From positions 372,001 through 436,000 of the forward strand of contig NZ_SRHV01000005.1 of NCBI RefSeq assembly GCF_004698125.1: a DNA stretch of 64,000 nucleotides. The letters are read 5' to 3'. The position numbers and the translations under genes were made by a program. Below the pieces are notes generated by a model, which was not told the origin of the DNA, did no database searches, and saw nothing but the letters and a program-made list of their open reading frames with translations. This DNA is from Halosimplex halophilum. GTDB taxonomy: Archaea; Halobacteriota; Halobacteria; Halobacteriales; Haloarculaceae. Positions 42,936-52,712 of this stretch are shown in pieces. How positions within the stretch are numbered: position 1 is the stretch's first letter; the number at the start of each line of letters is the position of its first letter.

Positions 42936-44030
42936 ATGAGGGTCTGTTTCCTCTCTCCGAAGGCCTATCCCCAGTTTGATGATTCTGTGGAGGGGACTCC
43001 CGGAGGGGCAGAAGTTCAGATGGTGCATCTCGGACGCCGTCTCGCACAGCGTGAGAGTGTTGATGTGCACTTTGTTGTCGCCGATTACGGACAGCCTTCG
43101 ACCGTGGTTCAAGATGGAGTCACGATACATCGATCATATTCATTTGACGACCCGCTCTGGATGAAGATCGCAAAATTTGGCAGGAAGCACGTCCGTGCTG
43201 ATGCCGACGTGTATATTCAACGAACACTTTCTCCCTTCTCAGCACCCCTAGCCGCTCTTACGCGTCTTCGCGGCCGGCGATATGTGTATATGGTCTCTCA
43301 CGATCACGAAGCAGATGGCACTCATGACCTGTTCTGTTCTCCCTTTACACGACCTCTTGCTAAGGGGGTTTATGAGCTTTCTAACCTGGTAATCACTCAG
43401 AATCGCTACCAAGAGCGTATGGTGGAAGAGAAATTTGATCTGCACAATACACGGTTGCTTCGCAGCGGGGTGAAATTAAAAAACACAGAACCCGCAAAGG
43501 AATTAAAATACGATGCCATTTGGGTGGGCCGATGTATCGAACGGAAACAACCTGACGTGATGTTAGACATTGTTGAACAGAATCCCGATTGGGATGCTGT
43601 CATGATTGCACCTCAAGCAACTGGTGAGCGCTCATATTTTGAGAAGATTCGATCTAGAGCTGAAGCTATCAATAACATTGAGTTTGTCTCGTTAGTCCCC
43701 AATGATAGGGTAATTGAGTATCTCGAACAGTCCGCTGTGTTCTGCCTTACATCACGTCACGAGGGTTACCCGATGGTCCTCATTGAGGCCGCCGCCGCAC
43801 GAACACCGATCGTCTCACTTTCACTCAACTATCCGCTCCCGTTCAACGACTATCATGCCGGAATCCATTGTGGGGGTGAGATTGATACATTTATCACTGA
43901 AGTCCAGCGACTTTTGTCTGAGAAGTCGAAATTAAACGAGTATGCGGATAATGCGAGGAGATACGCTGAGAATGAACACGATATCGAAAAAAAAGCGGAT
44001 GAATTCTATCGGATGATCGACCCTAATTGA
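42936..44030 (+). CDS. GT4-family glycosyltransferase
   Basis: A 364-residue GT-B enzyme with FLSPKAYPQFD, a TPGGAEVQMVHLG acceptor loop, IWVGRCIERKQPD and SRHEGYPMVLIEAAA. It is a diverged relative of the GC-rich gene at 967: both have the GGA(E/Q) loop, a DYGQP/DFGQP segment and similar length. The composition here is AT-rich, so it is not a recent local copy. It starts 35 nt after the methyltransferase gene. Confidence 0.85.
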   Translation: MRVCFLSPKAYPQFDDSVEGTPGGAEVQMVHLGRRLAQRESVDVHFVVADYGQPSTVVQDGVTIHRSYSFDDPLWMKIAKFGRKHVRADADVYIQRTLSPFSAPLAALTRLRGRRYVYMVSHDHEADGTHDLFCSPFTRPLAKGVYELSNLVITQNRYQERMVEEKFDLHNTRLLRSGVKLKNTEPAKELKYDAIWVGRCIERKQPDVMLDIVEQNPDWDAVMIAPQATGERSYFEKIRSRAEAINNIEFVSLVPNDRVIEYLEQSAVFCLTSRHEGYPMVLIEAAAARTPIVSLSLNYPLPFNDYHAGIHCGGEIDTFITEVQRLLSEKSKLNEYADNARRYAENEHDIEKKADEFYRMIDPN

Positions 44031-44131
44031 GAGTATGTATTGTAATCATCACAGGGCTCAAAATACTATGGAAGCCACTAGCCCATAGAAGGGTATATGA
44101 GCACGCGGCTAAATGGATGGAACAGTCAGAT

Positions 44132-45283
44132 ATGCGCGTCTTAATTCTAAACTATGAATTTCCGCCTTTGGGCGGAGGGTATGGAGAATATCATCTGCTC
44201 GCACGTGAGCTAGCAAAGCAGGGTCATGAGGTCCTCTACGTAACGTCCCGTATGAGTGGACAACCAAAGAGTGAGGTGGTTGACGGTATTTCCATTCTCC
44301 GAGTACCGACGATCCGGCGGCATCGAAAGAGTGCGACCGTGTTTGAAATGTTTACGTATATTTCCTCAACAGCTATTAAATTACCAAGTATCACGAGTGA
44401 ATTTGAGCCGGATGTCTGTCATATATTCTTCGGGATCCCTACAGGCGCCTTGATTTTCCATCCTATGTTACGTAACACCCCGACGGTTCTGACGTGTCTT
44501 GGGTCTGACGTACCTCACCACAACCCGGACCGGTTTAACCTCCTGTATTCAATTTTGACGCCGGGAGTTACTCGGATCTGGGATCGGCACGATGCTGTCG
44601 TTGCAAATAGTTCCGGTCTTAAAGACGAAATACAGGATATTAATCCAGATCAACAGGTTCGAGTAATTAATAACGGGATCGATACAGAGCAGTTTCATCC
44701 GGTCTATGAGGGCGAGGAGGGAATTATCCGGTTCCTGTATGTTGGCCGTCTTATTGAATTAAAACGTATTGATGTGGCTATTAAACTTCTATCCAAACTT
44801 AATGATCTTATCAATAAGCGGGTGACACTTGATATTGTAGGCGAAGGTGAACAAAAACTAGAATTAAAACAATTCACAAGGGAGGAAGGCATGTCCGATT
44901 GTGTAAAATTCCACGATTACATACCTCACGATCGGATCCACACTATGTATCAAAAATGCGATTTTTACATTCAGTTATCTGAAGCTGAAGGTATGCCCAA
45001 TACAATAATGGAGGCTATGGCATGTGGGGCCATACCCGTGGTGACTCCAGTCGGGGGAACTGAAGAGCTGCTTGGTGATGATATCGGAATTTTTGTTCCT
45101 TTCGGATCAGAAGACAATGCGGTAAATCAATTGGTAGATATGGTCCAAGATGATTCAACAGTCAGGGATCAAAAAGAGGCTGCTCGTGAAAGAATAGTAA
45201 ACGAATTTGGGAGAAAAAAATTTGCGTCAAAATATCATTCACTATACAAGGAAGTGATCGATCAATATGCGAACGACAACTGA
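44132..45283 (+). CDS. GT4-family glycosyltransferase
   Basis: A 383-residue GT-B enzyme. ATG44132 (MRVLILNYEFPPLGGGYGEY) is used because the conserved first strand begins there; an in-frame upstream extension would overlap the previous gene. VINNGIDTEQF, FLYVGRLIELKRID and LSEAEGMPNTIMEAMACGA are the donor-side motifs. A TATATGA box lies at about 44094-44100, about 32 nt before the start. It is convergent with the next gene. Confidence 0.86.
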   Translation: MRVLILNYEFPPLGGGYGEYHLLARELAKQGHEVLYVTSRMSGQPKSEVVDGISILRVPTIRRHRKSATVFEMFTYISSTAIKLPSITSEFEPDVCHIFFGIPTGALIFHPMLRNTPTVLTCLGSDVPHHNPDRFNLLYSILTPGVTRIWDRHDAVVANSSGLKDEIQDINPDQQVRVINNGIDTEQFHPVYEGEEGIIRFLYVGRLIELKRIDVAIKLLSKLNDLINKRVTLDIVGEGEQKLELKQFTREEGMSDCVKFHDYIPHDRIHTMYQKCDFYIQLSEAEGMPNTIMEAMACGAIPVVTPVGGTEELLGDDIGIFVPFGSEDNAVNQLVDMVQDDSTVRDQKEAARERIVNEFGRKKFASKYHSLYKEVIDQYANDN

Positions 45284-45320
45284 TTTAGTATGGGGTTCAG
45301 TAGTCCAATTTCGAACACCT

Positions 45321-46505
45321 TCATTGGGTGGTCTGTTCTAGTAGTGAGAGTAACTCGGTAGCGAGAGCCTTAACGCTGTATTCTGAACGTTTTGCGTCGT
45401 CACCAAGACTTTCCGGTCGCATATTATACAGGGATTCCAAGGTGTGGGTGATGTCACTGACATCGGATCGGTGACAGAGTCTAGCCCCTGGAAAGTCTTC
45501 GAGAAGCGACGATATTGCCCCGTCTTCCGAATCAATAGCCAATACTGGGAGATCGCAGGCGAAGTAATCGAATACTTTGATAGGAATGTGGGTCCGATCT
45601 TCAGGTCTTGTCAAGACGAGTCCGATGTTAGCCGCATTTAATTCACGGATTATCTGGTGTTTTGCCGCGTAACCATTAAATTCAACTTTGTCGCTAATCC
45701 CAAGTTGGGATGTGAGATCTTTTACGCGTTCACGGTGGCTATCAGCCTTCCCATAATGTATCAATTTAACATCTGGTTTATTGGCAGCAAATTTAGCGAA
45801 TCCCTCAAAAAAAGGCTCAACGTCGTTACGGAACTTCCCAGGATAAATGATCCGAAACCCATCGGCTTCAACTACATTTCCATGGTAGTCTTCCGGATCA
45901 AAACCGTTTGTCAACGTCTTGAACTCTGTTTGTATCTCTGGGAAGGAGGATTCATACGCACATCTAAGATTTGATGATGACACCGTCACCGCATCCGCAG
46001 CTCTAAGGATACGTGGCTCACAGTGGCGTGATAAGGCTGCCCACCCGCGATCCAATAGAGACTTAGATGACTGTCGTTGTTCGTAATATTGAGAAAGCGT
46101 CCATGGATCGCGAAAATCAACAATATATGGAACTTCGACAAAACTCTTCACAAGTGGGACATTAAGAAGAGGAAGAAATGGCCACGCTGTATGAAAAATT
46201 GCATCAATATTATTTTTATGAACGATCCTTGTAATTGCCGGTGTTAATTTTGGCGTCCAGCGGAACCCATCTTTTTCACCCAGGGAAAGCCAGTCAAGAA
46301 TGATTCCCGTTCGGTGGATCTCCTCAGCAGTCTCAAGTACGGCCGCATATTCCTCATTGTCGGGTCCAGGTTGATACTGTCTTTCAACTGTTAAGACATG
46401 AACTTCGGCACCAAGACGGGAAAGGTACTTTGTGAATTTTGCCGCTCGAAACATCGTCACACCGCCCCCTGGTGGGAACGAATACGAAACTACTAATATT
46501 CTCAT
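45321..46505 (-). CDS. GT4-like glycosyltransferase
   Basis: A 394-residue protein. It starts MRILVVSYSFPPGGGVTMFR and includes VDFRDPWTLSQYY, a hallmark of the GT4-like subgroup with a DFRDPW loop. LTNGFDPEDY lies at the hinge and RTHIPIKVFDYFACDLPVL at the donor site, where the first acid of the usual EX7E pair is replaced. It is divergent from the flippase gene across a 156-bp gap. Acceptor and donor unknown. Confidence 0.82.
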   Translation of the reverse strand: MRILVVSYSFPPGGGVTMFRAAKFTKYLSRLGAEVHVLTVERQYQPGPDNEEYAAVLETAEEIHRTGIILDWLSLGEKDGFRWTPKLTPAITRIVHKNNIDAIFHTAWPFLPLLNVPLVKSFVEVPYIVDFRDPWTLSQYYEQRQSSKSLLDRGWAALSRHCEPRILRAADAVTVSSSNLRCAYESSFPEIQTEFKTLTNGFDPEDYHGNVVEADGFRIIYPGKFRNDVEPFFEGFAKFAANKPDVKLIHYGKADSHRERVKDLTSQLGISDKVEFNGYAAKHQIIRELNAANIGLVLTRPEDRTHIPIKVFDYFACDLPVLAIDSEDGAISSLLEDFPGARLCHRSDVSDITHTLESLYNMRPESLGDDAKRSEYSVKALATELLSLLEQTTQ

Positions 46506-46661
46506 TTAGGTACGTGAGTCGAGGATGGTTGATCTCGGGTTGCTATTTGGTAGTACATCCAAACGATTCTTTCATTGTTGCTTTTACCGTTCAATTGTAT
46601 CAGTTGCATCCCAGTATTGGGTTTGGGAGAATGAGTGTAACGATCCTCAGAGGGAATTTGA

Positions 46662-48125
46662 ATGACCTCGATATCGCGCGTCGTCAAAGGATTTCAAACT
46701 GAACTGGTCGCAAAGGGGGCAGCTATCGTTTCCGGGTTGATCGTCATGGTCTTGTTGGCACGACTTCTTGGCCCAAACAAACTGGGTCAGTTATTCTACG
46801 TTCTTTCAATCTTATCAATTGCACATCTCTTATCAAATCTTGGTTTTCCTCAGTCCGGAGCTCGGTATGTTGCAGAGTTTCTCGAGGAGAACCCATCGAA
46901 AGTTAGACTAGCGATCCGCGTCTCCTTAGGGTATCTTCTATTGAGTAGTCTTCTGGTTGTACTTGTTTTATTCCTTGGCTCTGGAGTATTAGAATCCGTC
47001 TTGGGGGAATCGAACATTCAAAAACTGCTGATGGTCGGTGCAGCATACGTATTCTTCCGCTCGTTACGGTACTATATTAGGCGAATCTTGCAGGCATTTG
47101 GTGCGGTTCCTTGGGCGTCAGCGATGGTGGTCGTCACAGAAGTCGCTAACTTGATATTTATTTTTGGTTTAGTCAGCCTTGGACTTGGAGCAATTGGGGC
47201 CATCGCTGGATACACGCTCGCGTATTGTCTATCATTCTTTCTCGGAGCGGCCGTGTTTTACACACAATTTTATCGATCTTTACCGACTGACTCGTCTTTC
47301 GACATAAATTTAGCCGGGGAAATCTTAAAATACAATTTTAGTCTTGCACTTACCAGTGGTGCGAATGCCATCGAAAAAGAAACAGACACAGTACTGATTG
47401 GATTCTTTCTCGGCCCATCAATGGTTGGTTTTTACGCACTCGGCAAACGAATCGCAAATCGTGCTCGTGCACCTGCAGAGGCCCTTGGCTTTACGCTTGC
47501 ACCGATGTATACGGAGGCAAAACTCTCAGAAGGTAGCACTGAGGCCGGTCACATTTACCGACAAGCTCTTGTAAACATTCTAGTTCTGTATGTTCCGGCC
47601 GTGGTGGGTCTAGTTCTTGTAGCTCGACCGGTAGTCAAGTATATCTTCGGTTCGGAGTTTCTTCCAGCTGTTCCGGTAATCCGGTTATTAGCTCTCCTTA
47701 CACTTTTTCAGAGTATCGGTTACATCACCGGAAACGGACTCGATTATCTTGGGCGAGCTAAGGATCGAGCGAAAATTAAGGGGGTCTCGGCTGTTCTCAA
47801 CCTTATATTGAATCTATTTTTGATACCTGTTTGGGGAATAATAGGCGCTGCATTTGCGACCATCGTTACTAATGGAATTTATAACCTAACTAATGTATAC
47901 TTTATGCATCAGGAGACTGATTTCTGGCGTCATGGTGTCATCTGGGCTTGTTCGAAAATTCTTCTAGTCACGGTCGTGATGGCGGCTCCCGTTTATGTTC
48001 TTGTGCCCCATATCAGAGGGGTATTCAGTCTTGTTCTTGTCATATTTATTGGAATCGCTATCTGGATAGTGGGGTCTTTCGCTCTCAGTCTGATAACAAT
48101 ATCTGATATTAGAAGGGTTATATGA
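46662..48125 (+). CDS. Polysaccharide flippase (Wzx/MATE-like)
   Basis: A 487-residue protein with about 14 membrane helices. It has LLARLLGPNKLGQLFYVLSI near the start and the LNLFLIPVWGIIGAAFAT segment in the second half, both family marks. This is the third flippase in the window and the only one in the AT-rich island, so it probably exports the island-specific glycan. No clear TATA box is seen in the 156-bp upstream gap. Confidence 0.88.
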   Translation: MTSISRVVKGFQTELVAKGAAIVSGLIVMVLLARLLGPNKLGQLFYVLSILSIAHLLSNLGFPQSGARYVAEFLEENPSKVRLAIRVSLGYLLLSSLLVVLVLFLGSGVLESVLGESNIQKLLMVGAAYVFFRSLRYYIRRILQAFGAVPWASAMVVVTEVANLIFIFGLVSLGLGAIGAIAGYTLAYCLSFFLGAAVFYTQFYRSLPTDSSFDINLAGEILKYNFSLALTSGANAIEKETDTVLIGFFLGPSMVGFYALGKRIANRARAPAEALGFTLAPMYTEAKLSEGSTEAGHIYRQALVNILVLYVPAVVGLVLVARPVVKYIFGSEFLPAVPVIRLLALLTLFQSIGYITGNGLDYLGRAKDRAKIKGVSAVLNLILNLFLIPVWGIIGAAFATIVTNGIYNLTNVYFMHQETDFWRHGVIWACSKILLVTVVMAAPVYVLVPHIRGVFSLVLVIFIGIAIWIVGSFALSLITISDIRRVI

Positions 48126-48295
48126 TCATACGTAATAGCGTGTTAAATCTCTCAGGAATAGTATAAGTAATAATATGTGTTGTGACAGTAGACAACCGAG
48201 TGGCTCTGTACTCGTTACTATCCACAGCTCTGTTATAGATACGATCTGTATTCAAAATATCCCCTTCTTAGAGCGAAGGATACTCGTCCGACACC

Positions 48296-48304
48296 TATAT
48301 AAAT
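48296..48304 (+). promoter_or_regulatory. TATA box upstream of the island GT-C gene
   Basis: TATATAAAT lies 36 nt before ATG48341, so a short leader of about 10 nt is expected. The remaining 48,126-48,295 is AT-rich and shows no ORF. Confidence 0.5.
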
Positions 48305-48340
48305 ACGAACTCCACTACTCCCACTAACCTGTCTCAACTA

Positions 48341-50389
48341 ATGTTTAAGCTAGCTTGGGGTCAAAGGGTCCTTAGCGAGAGGCGTAGTACATTTATTAAG
48401 GGAAGCACCCTCACCGCGGTACTATTTGCGTTCTTTCACTTATTGGTTGTTTTTCAATTCCTACCTTCAATGTTTCCGACTGCAACGAGCGAGTTTTTCC
48501 TTCTATCAGTGGCCGTTGTGATGTTATCCACGTATTTAGACATCTATATTAACGGCGTCTCTTCCTCTGTATTAATGTTCGCCCGGTTGTTTGTTGTTCT
48601 TTCACTGTCTTTATTTGCGGTTTCGTATCTTATACCTGTCGTTAGCGGTGGTGATCCATGGATTGATCCTCGTACAATTTGGATTCTCATCGCAGCTGGC
48701 GGCTGTCTTGCTTACTGGAGCAGTGTGGAATCACAGTCAGATGCTCTCAACTACAAATATCAACATCCACAGGTAGCCAAGGTACATTCTAAGGTACAAA
48801 CCCTTTATACACCTGATAACCGTCTCTGGACGGGCTTACTTCTGCTTGTATTCTTTCTTGGGTCGTTTCTCCGCTTCTATAATCTCGGATATCTCAGTCT
48901 GACCAGCGATGAAATATATCTTGGAATGTCGATAAAAGCTATTGGAGAACATTGGCTACCAATTTATCCAGATGGCACGTTATATGACCGGGGGCTAGTA
49001 CACGTCTATTTAGGATGGATTGTCACGCAGATCATCGGCCACGGTGAGACTGCAGTGAGATTCCCGAGTGCTCTCGCAAGCTCATTAACCATTCCGCTGC
49101 TTTACTTCATAGCCCGTGATTTTAGCGGTGACAAACGAATTGGAATCGTTGCTGCCGCAACGTGGGCGCTCTTCCCGTGGGGGATCGAATTTGCAAGATG
49201 GGGACGTGATTATGCCTTGGTATCATTCCTGTTTATTGCTACTTTCTATACAACGTACTTGGGGTTCAGTAACCGGCGCATAGACTATCTCGGTTTTGCT
49301 GTAGGATTCTGTATACTCTCTGTCGTAAATTCCATTATTGGATTTATATCCATCGGTGTCATTGGTTTAGGATTCGTGATCTGGGGATTGAAGCGTGAGA
49401 CAATCCTGAAGCGGCGTAATATTATCGCTATCGCCATAGTTCTACTAATTATTCCCATCTATCGTGTCTTGTTCCATCTTGTAACGGGTGGTCCACTCGC
49501 TGGTATTGTAGATCATATTATCTATGCATACGTATTCTTGCTTCAGTTCAAGTTTGATCCGTATTTCCCAGCTGCGTACCATTCACACTTTACTATTGGA
49601 TCAATTCTCTTCGTCATTAGCTCACTATCTCTTCTCTGTTTTGATTCAAAAAACGTTCGCGAAAACGCTTTCCTTCTCTTCTTCAGCTACGTCCCACTCG
49701 TGTTTATGAGCTACTACAATATCCATCACCAGCCGCGTTACCTCTATTTCTTCACCCCACTTTTCATTACAATGTGCCTTGTTGGAGTTGCCGTGTTCAT
49801 TCGAGATCTCCTTAATTGGATTGACATTTCTGAGGGGACTCGCCGTCAGACAACGCTCATATTTGTGGTTATAATTGCGCTCTTTGCGTTCACTAACGTT
49901 GGTTACGCTACTGAGATTCCGACGCGGAATCACGGTGCTACCTATCAAGAACCGTTCTATTCGCCAACAACTGGACTTTCAACGTATGGGGACTCCAAGA
50001 GTCAGATGATTTATGTGGCGAATCATGCCGATCGAAATGATTCCGTCGTAACCACTGGGTTTCAGTACTATTACTACTATACTGGTGAACAACCCGACTA
50101 CTGGCTCAGACCAGGAGGTCACGCCTCATTTATTCAGGAGACCCCCAACGGAACTCGCGTCCGCTACATGACTAAGACAGGCGCAATTACATCACCCGAA
50201 AAGCTAGTCTCTGTTGCGAACCATACCAAAGGGGAAGTTTGGATCGCTTACTGGCAAGGAGAAACAAACACCGGTCCGCGAGACGAGCTGACCTATCCAG
50301 CTCATATGATGGATCGAGGTTGTGATATTGAACGCGTATACGTTGGTGACGAGGAACTGGCAACAGTGTGGCGACTCAATAGCTGCTAG
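48341..50389 (+). CDS. GT39-like membrane glycosyltransferase
   Basis: A 682-residue protein with about five extra N-terminal hydrophobic helices (to about residue 130), a hydrophilic link, then the GT-C core. In the core, LSLTSDEIYLGMSIKAIGEHW gives the acidic outer loop motif (Asp-Glu near residue 190), followed by AVRFPSALASSL. A soluble C-terminal domain follows from about 560. The extra N-terminal block is unusual for the family. It would use a lipid-phosphate sugar on the outer face. Confidence 0.75.
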   Translation: MFKLAWGQRVLSERRSTFIKGSTLTAVLFAFFHLLVVFQFLPSMFPTATSEFFLLSVAVVMLSTYLDIYINGVSSSVLMFARLFVVLSLSLFAVSYLIPVVSGGDPWIDPRTIWILIAAGGCLAYWSSVESQSDALNYKYQHPQVAKVHSKVQTLYTPDNRLWTGLLLLVFFLGSFLRFYNLGYLSLTSDEIYLGMSIKAIGEHWLPIYPDGTLYDRGLVHVYLGWIVTQIIGHGETAVRFPSALASSLTIPLLYFIARDFSGDKRIGIVAAATWALFPWGIEFARWGRDYALVSFLFIATFYTTYLGFSNRRIDYLGFAVGFCILSVVNSIIGFISIGVIGLGFVIWGLKRETILKRRNIIAIAIVLLIIPIYRVLFHLVTGGPLAGIVDHIIYAYVFLLQFKFDPYFPAAYHSHFTIGSILFVISSLSLLCFDSKNVRENAFLLFFSYVPLVFMSYYNIHHQPRYLYFFTPLFITMCLVGVAVFIRDLLNWIDISEGTRRQTTLIFVVIIALFAFTNVGYATEIPTRNHGATYQEPFYSPTTGLSTYGDSKSQMIYVANHADRNDSVVTTGFQYYYYYTGEQPDYWLRPGGHASFIQETPNGTRVRYMTKTGAITSPEKLVSVANHTKGEVWIAYWQGETNTGPRDELTYPAHMMDRGCDIERVYVGDEELATVWRLNSC

Positions 50390-50418
50390 CAAAAAGCCAA
50401 ACCAACAACTGTGTCTAG

Positions 50419-50807
50419 GGTGGTGTTTAGTTAGTGAAGTTATCCATTGAGAGGAGGCTTGGGACCAGGATTCGGCGGCGTACAGCCAGAACTGTTCGTC
50501 GTTGATCCGAATCACTGTTTCGTCGAGCGCGATCTGATTCGGTATCGACCAGATTCGGGCTGTGGATCGGCTTTCTGGACCCAGTCATGGATCGCTTTGC
50601 GACTCCGATTGCACTCAGTACTCCGAGTAATTCGGCGGTGACAAGCCCACAACGTGCGATTAAATACCTGACATCATCACCGGTCCGGATTCCGATCGTA
50701 CTTTACAAAATCCGAACCGATCCGCTCTTTATGACCGGTGAGGTGGGCGATCTCTGGCATAGGGACCAATAAATCACACCTCACTTCACGCTCAACCAAG
50801 CACGACC
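50419..50807 (-). mobile_element. Shrunken IS6-family insertion sequence remnant
   Basis: About 390 bp bounded by imperfect inverted ends: GGTGGTGTTTAGTTAGTGAAG at the left (50419-50439), and the complementary run at 50784-50807 at the right, matching with a few gaps. Between them is a broken transposase gene lacking its middle part. The element is GC-richer than the surrounding island. With its catalytic centre deleted it resembles a MITE-like derivative. Confidence 0.55.
50425..50760 (-). pseudogene. IS6-type transposase, frameshifted and internally deleted
   Basis: Reading leftward from ATG50760, MPEIAHLTGHKERIGSDFVK matches the N-terminus of haloarchaeal IS6-type transposases. After stops and frameshifts, RKAIHDWVQKADPQPESG and then IALDETVIRINDEQFWLYAA (first catalytic Asp region) follow. 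The text then jumps directly to AESWSQASSQW, which resembles the extreme C-terminus (AESWLQAF.VW), so the middle with the other catalytic acids is deleted. It is not functional. Confidence 0.75.
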
Positions 50808-50824
50808 GTGTGTCAGGAACAATA

Positions 50825-51694
50825 TTATTTATACGCTCTGATGTGGTACTTGTCCCCAGCATCATCCGCTATCTCGATCGTGAACCCACATGATTTGAGT
50901 AGTTCGTGAATCTCTGTTTCTGAACTATCGAATTTCGGTAAATGGAGGCTATGAACCTCACAGTAGACGACCCTGCAGGCATCTTGTGACAGGACCTGCT
51001 CCATGCCTCGAAGCGCTTTGAGTTCTGCACCTTCAACATCGATCTTGACGACAGTTGGTTGAGGAAGTTCCCCATTTTCAACCAGTTCATCACCGGTCTG
51101 CATCTCTACATCCCTTTGCTCAACGCTTCCTTCCCCGTAAGACTCGAGGGATTCATTCACTTCAATAAGGTTATGTCCAGGTGCTACTGTAGTCGACTCG
51201 ACCGCAATAGATAGAGTGACATCGCCAATGGTGTCCGAGAGTGCCTGCTCTTGTACGCTAGCCTCAATGTCGTTCAAGTTCAAATTGTCTCGGAGCCTAT
51301 CGGCGTTTTTTGGATGAGGTTCAAATGAGACGACATCTATGTCTGCTGAACTAGCTCCGACAAGACAGGAATACACTCCGATGTTGGCTCCCACATCAAA
51401 GAATACATCGTCATCCTGAAGATCCGAAAGCAACGAACTGAGAACATCAAATTCAGTCATCGCACGAAGTCGTTCGTACTCATCGTGATCTGCAACTATA
51501 AACTGGGTTTCAGTATCCTGGACTTCCACCTTGTATCTCCCAGCAGAAACAGCGATTGTCGCCATCACACGTTCGTAGACGCGTTTCGTCGTGTTGAAGA
51601 TTCCAACCGTTCGGAGTATCGACTGTAATGATCTGCCAATTTCACTCCGCCTGAGTGATTCGAATCTAGCCGCGAGTGTACTCAACGTGTTCAT
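50825..51694 (-). CDS. FkbM-family methyltransferase
   Basis: A 289-residue protein. VFFDVGANIGVYSCL binds SAM, SFEPHPKNADRLRDN follows, and TVVKIDVEGAELKALRGM is the FkbM signature. About 90 residues precede the domain. The family O-methylates sugars or glycolipids. Its ATG overlaps the stop of neuB by 4 nt (ATGA), so it is translated with the nonulosonate genes and probably methylates that sugar or the finished glycan. Confidence 0.85.
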   Translation of the reverse strand: MNTLSTLAARFESLRRSEIGRSLQSILRTVGIFNTTKRVYERVMATIAVSAGRYKVEVQDTETQFIVADHDEYERLRAMTEFDVLSSLLSDLQDDDVFFDVGANIGVYSCLVGASSADIDVVSFEPHPKNADRLRDNLNLNDIEASVQEQALSDTIGDVTLSIAVESTTVAPGHNLIEVNESLESYGEGSVEQRDVEMQTGDELVENGELPQPTVVKIDVEGAELKALRGMEQVLSQDACRVVYCEVHSLHLPKFDSSETEIHELLKSCGFTIEIADDAGDKYHIRAYK

Positions 51695-52707
51695 AAGCCC
51701 TGAATATCTGACTCTGTAAGTATGGTCTTTGCGGTGATATCACGAGTGGCGCATTTACCAATGACATCGTCGATCATTTTTGGGTCAAGTCCAGATTCGG
51801 GTCGGAGTGCGATGAGATTCTCCCTTTTAAACCGCTCTCCATCCGCGATACCGTTATCTACGGCGAGGCTTCGTCGCATCTGATGCCGTAGATCGTCTTC
51901 TGCATCAAGTGGGCCCTTAATCCTGTCTTCATTGCCTCTGATCGAATCAATCCATTCGGCATGTTTCACTATCTCAGACATTTCTTCTGGATTCGCAGAG
52001 AGGCGGTGATCACCGACTTTCTTCGATTTATTCAGTGTAAAATGCTTTTCGATAATTGTTGCTCCACGGGACATCGCCGCGCAGACAACATCAGGACCAA
52101 CTGTATGATCGGAGTATCCGATTGGTACGTCGAACGCATCCGAAAGCCGGTCAAGCATCTGCAGGTTCGCGTCCGTCTGGTCGGTTGGATAAGCTCCTAC
52201 ACAGTGTAGAAGGTGGAGGCGGTCATTGGGAATTTCCGTGACAGCTCGTTCGATCTCCGCCATCGATGCGAAACCGGTTGACAGAACTACTGGAACCTCA
52301 AGGTCCTTAACGTACCGAAGTAGAGGGATATTCGTCAAGTCTCCAGAAGCGATCTTGACAAACGGACTTCGGCTGGCGACGAAGTCAGCCCAGCGCTCGT
52401 TGAACACACTCCCTGCAAAGTCGATCCCAGCTGTCTCGGCTTCATTAACAAGTTGTTCCCACTCTTCAAGCGTGAATTCGAGTTCTTTAAATCGTTCATA
52501 TTGGCTATCATATTCGTCCCCGGCTAGTGGGAGTGGCGGTTCATCTTCTACGATGAGAGTTTCGGCGCTGTACAACTGGAATTTGACTGCGTGTGCACCA
52601 GCATCAGCGGCGGCGTGGATATACTTGATTGCAGTCTCAATATCGCCGCCGTGGTTACCGCCGACCTCTGCTATCACATACGGTTTGGTGGGTGGAAATT
52701 CATTCAT
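51691..52707 (-). CDS. neuB: N-acetylneuraminate/pseudaminate/legionaminate synthase (NeuB family)
   Basis: A 338-residue enzyme. The TIM-barrel part (1-260) has YVIAEVGGNHGGD, AHAVKFQLYSAETL, VVLSTGFASM, GYSDHTVG and IIEKHFTLNKS...GDHRLS, all NeuB marks; the last holds metal and substrate ligands. The last 65 residues form an SAF antifreeze-like domain (RRSLAVDNGIADGERFKREN). It condenses phosphoenolpyruvate with an N-acetyl hexosamine derivative to give a nine-carbon sialic-acid-like sugar. Which sugar cannot be read from sequence. It starts 5 nt downstream of neuA. Confidence 0.88.
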   Translation of the reverse strand: MNEFPPTKPYVIAEVGGNHGGDIETAIKYIHAAADAGAHAVKFQLYSAETLIVEDEPPLPLAGDEYDSQYERFKELEFTLEEWEQLVNEAETAGIDFAGSVFNERWADFVASRSPFVKIASGDLTNIPLLRYVKDLEVPVVLSTGFASMAEIERAVTEIPNDRLHLLHCVGAYPTDQTDANLQMLDRLSDAFDVPIGYSDHTVGPDVVCAAMSRGATIIEKHFTLNKSKKVGDHRLSANPEEMSEIVKHAEWIDSIRGNEDRIKGPLDAEDDLRHQMRRSLAVDNGIADGERFKRENLIALRPESGLDPKMIDDVIGKCATRDITAKTILTESDIQGL

Positions 52708-52712
52708 GTGTT

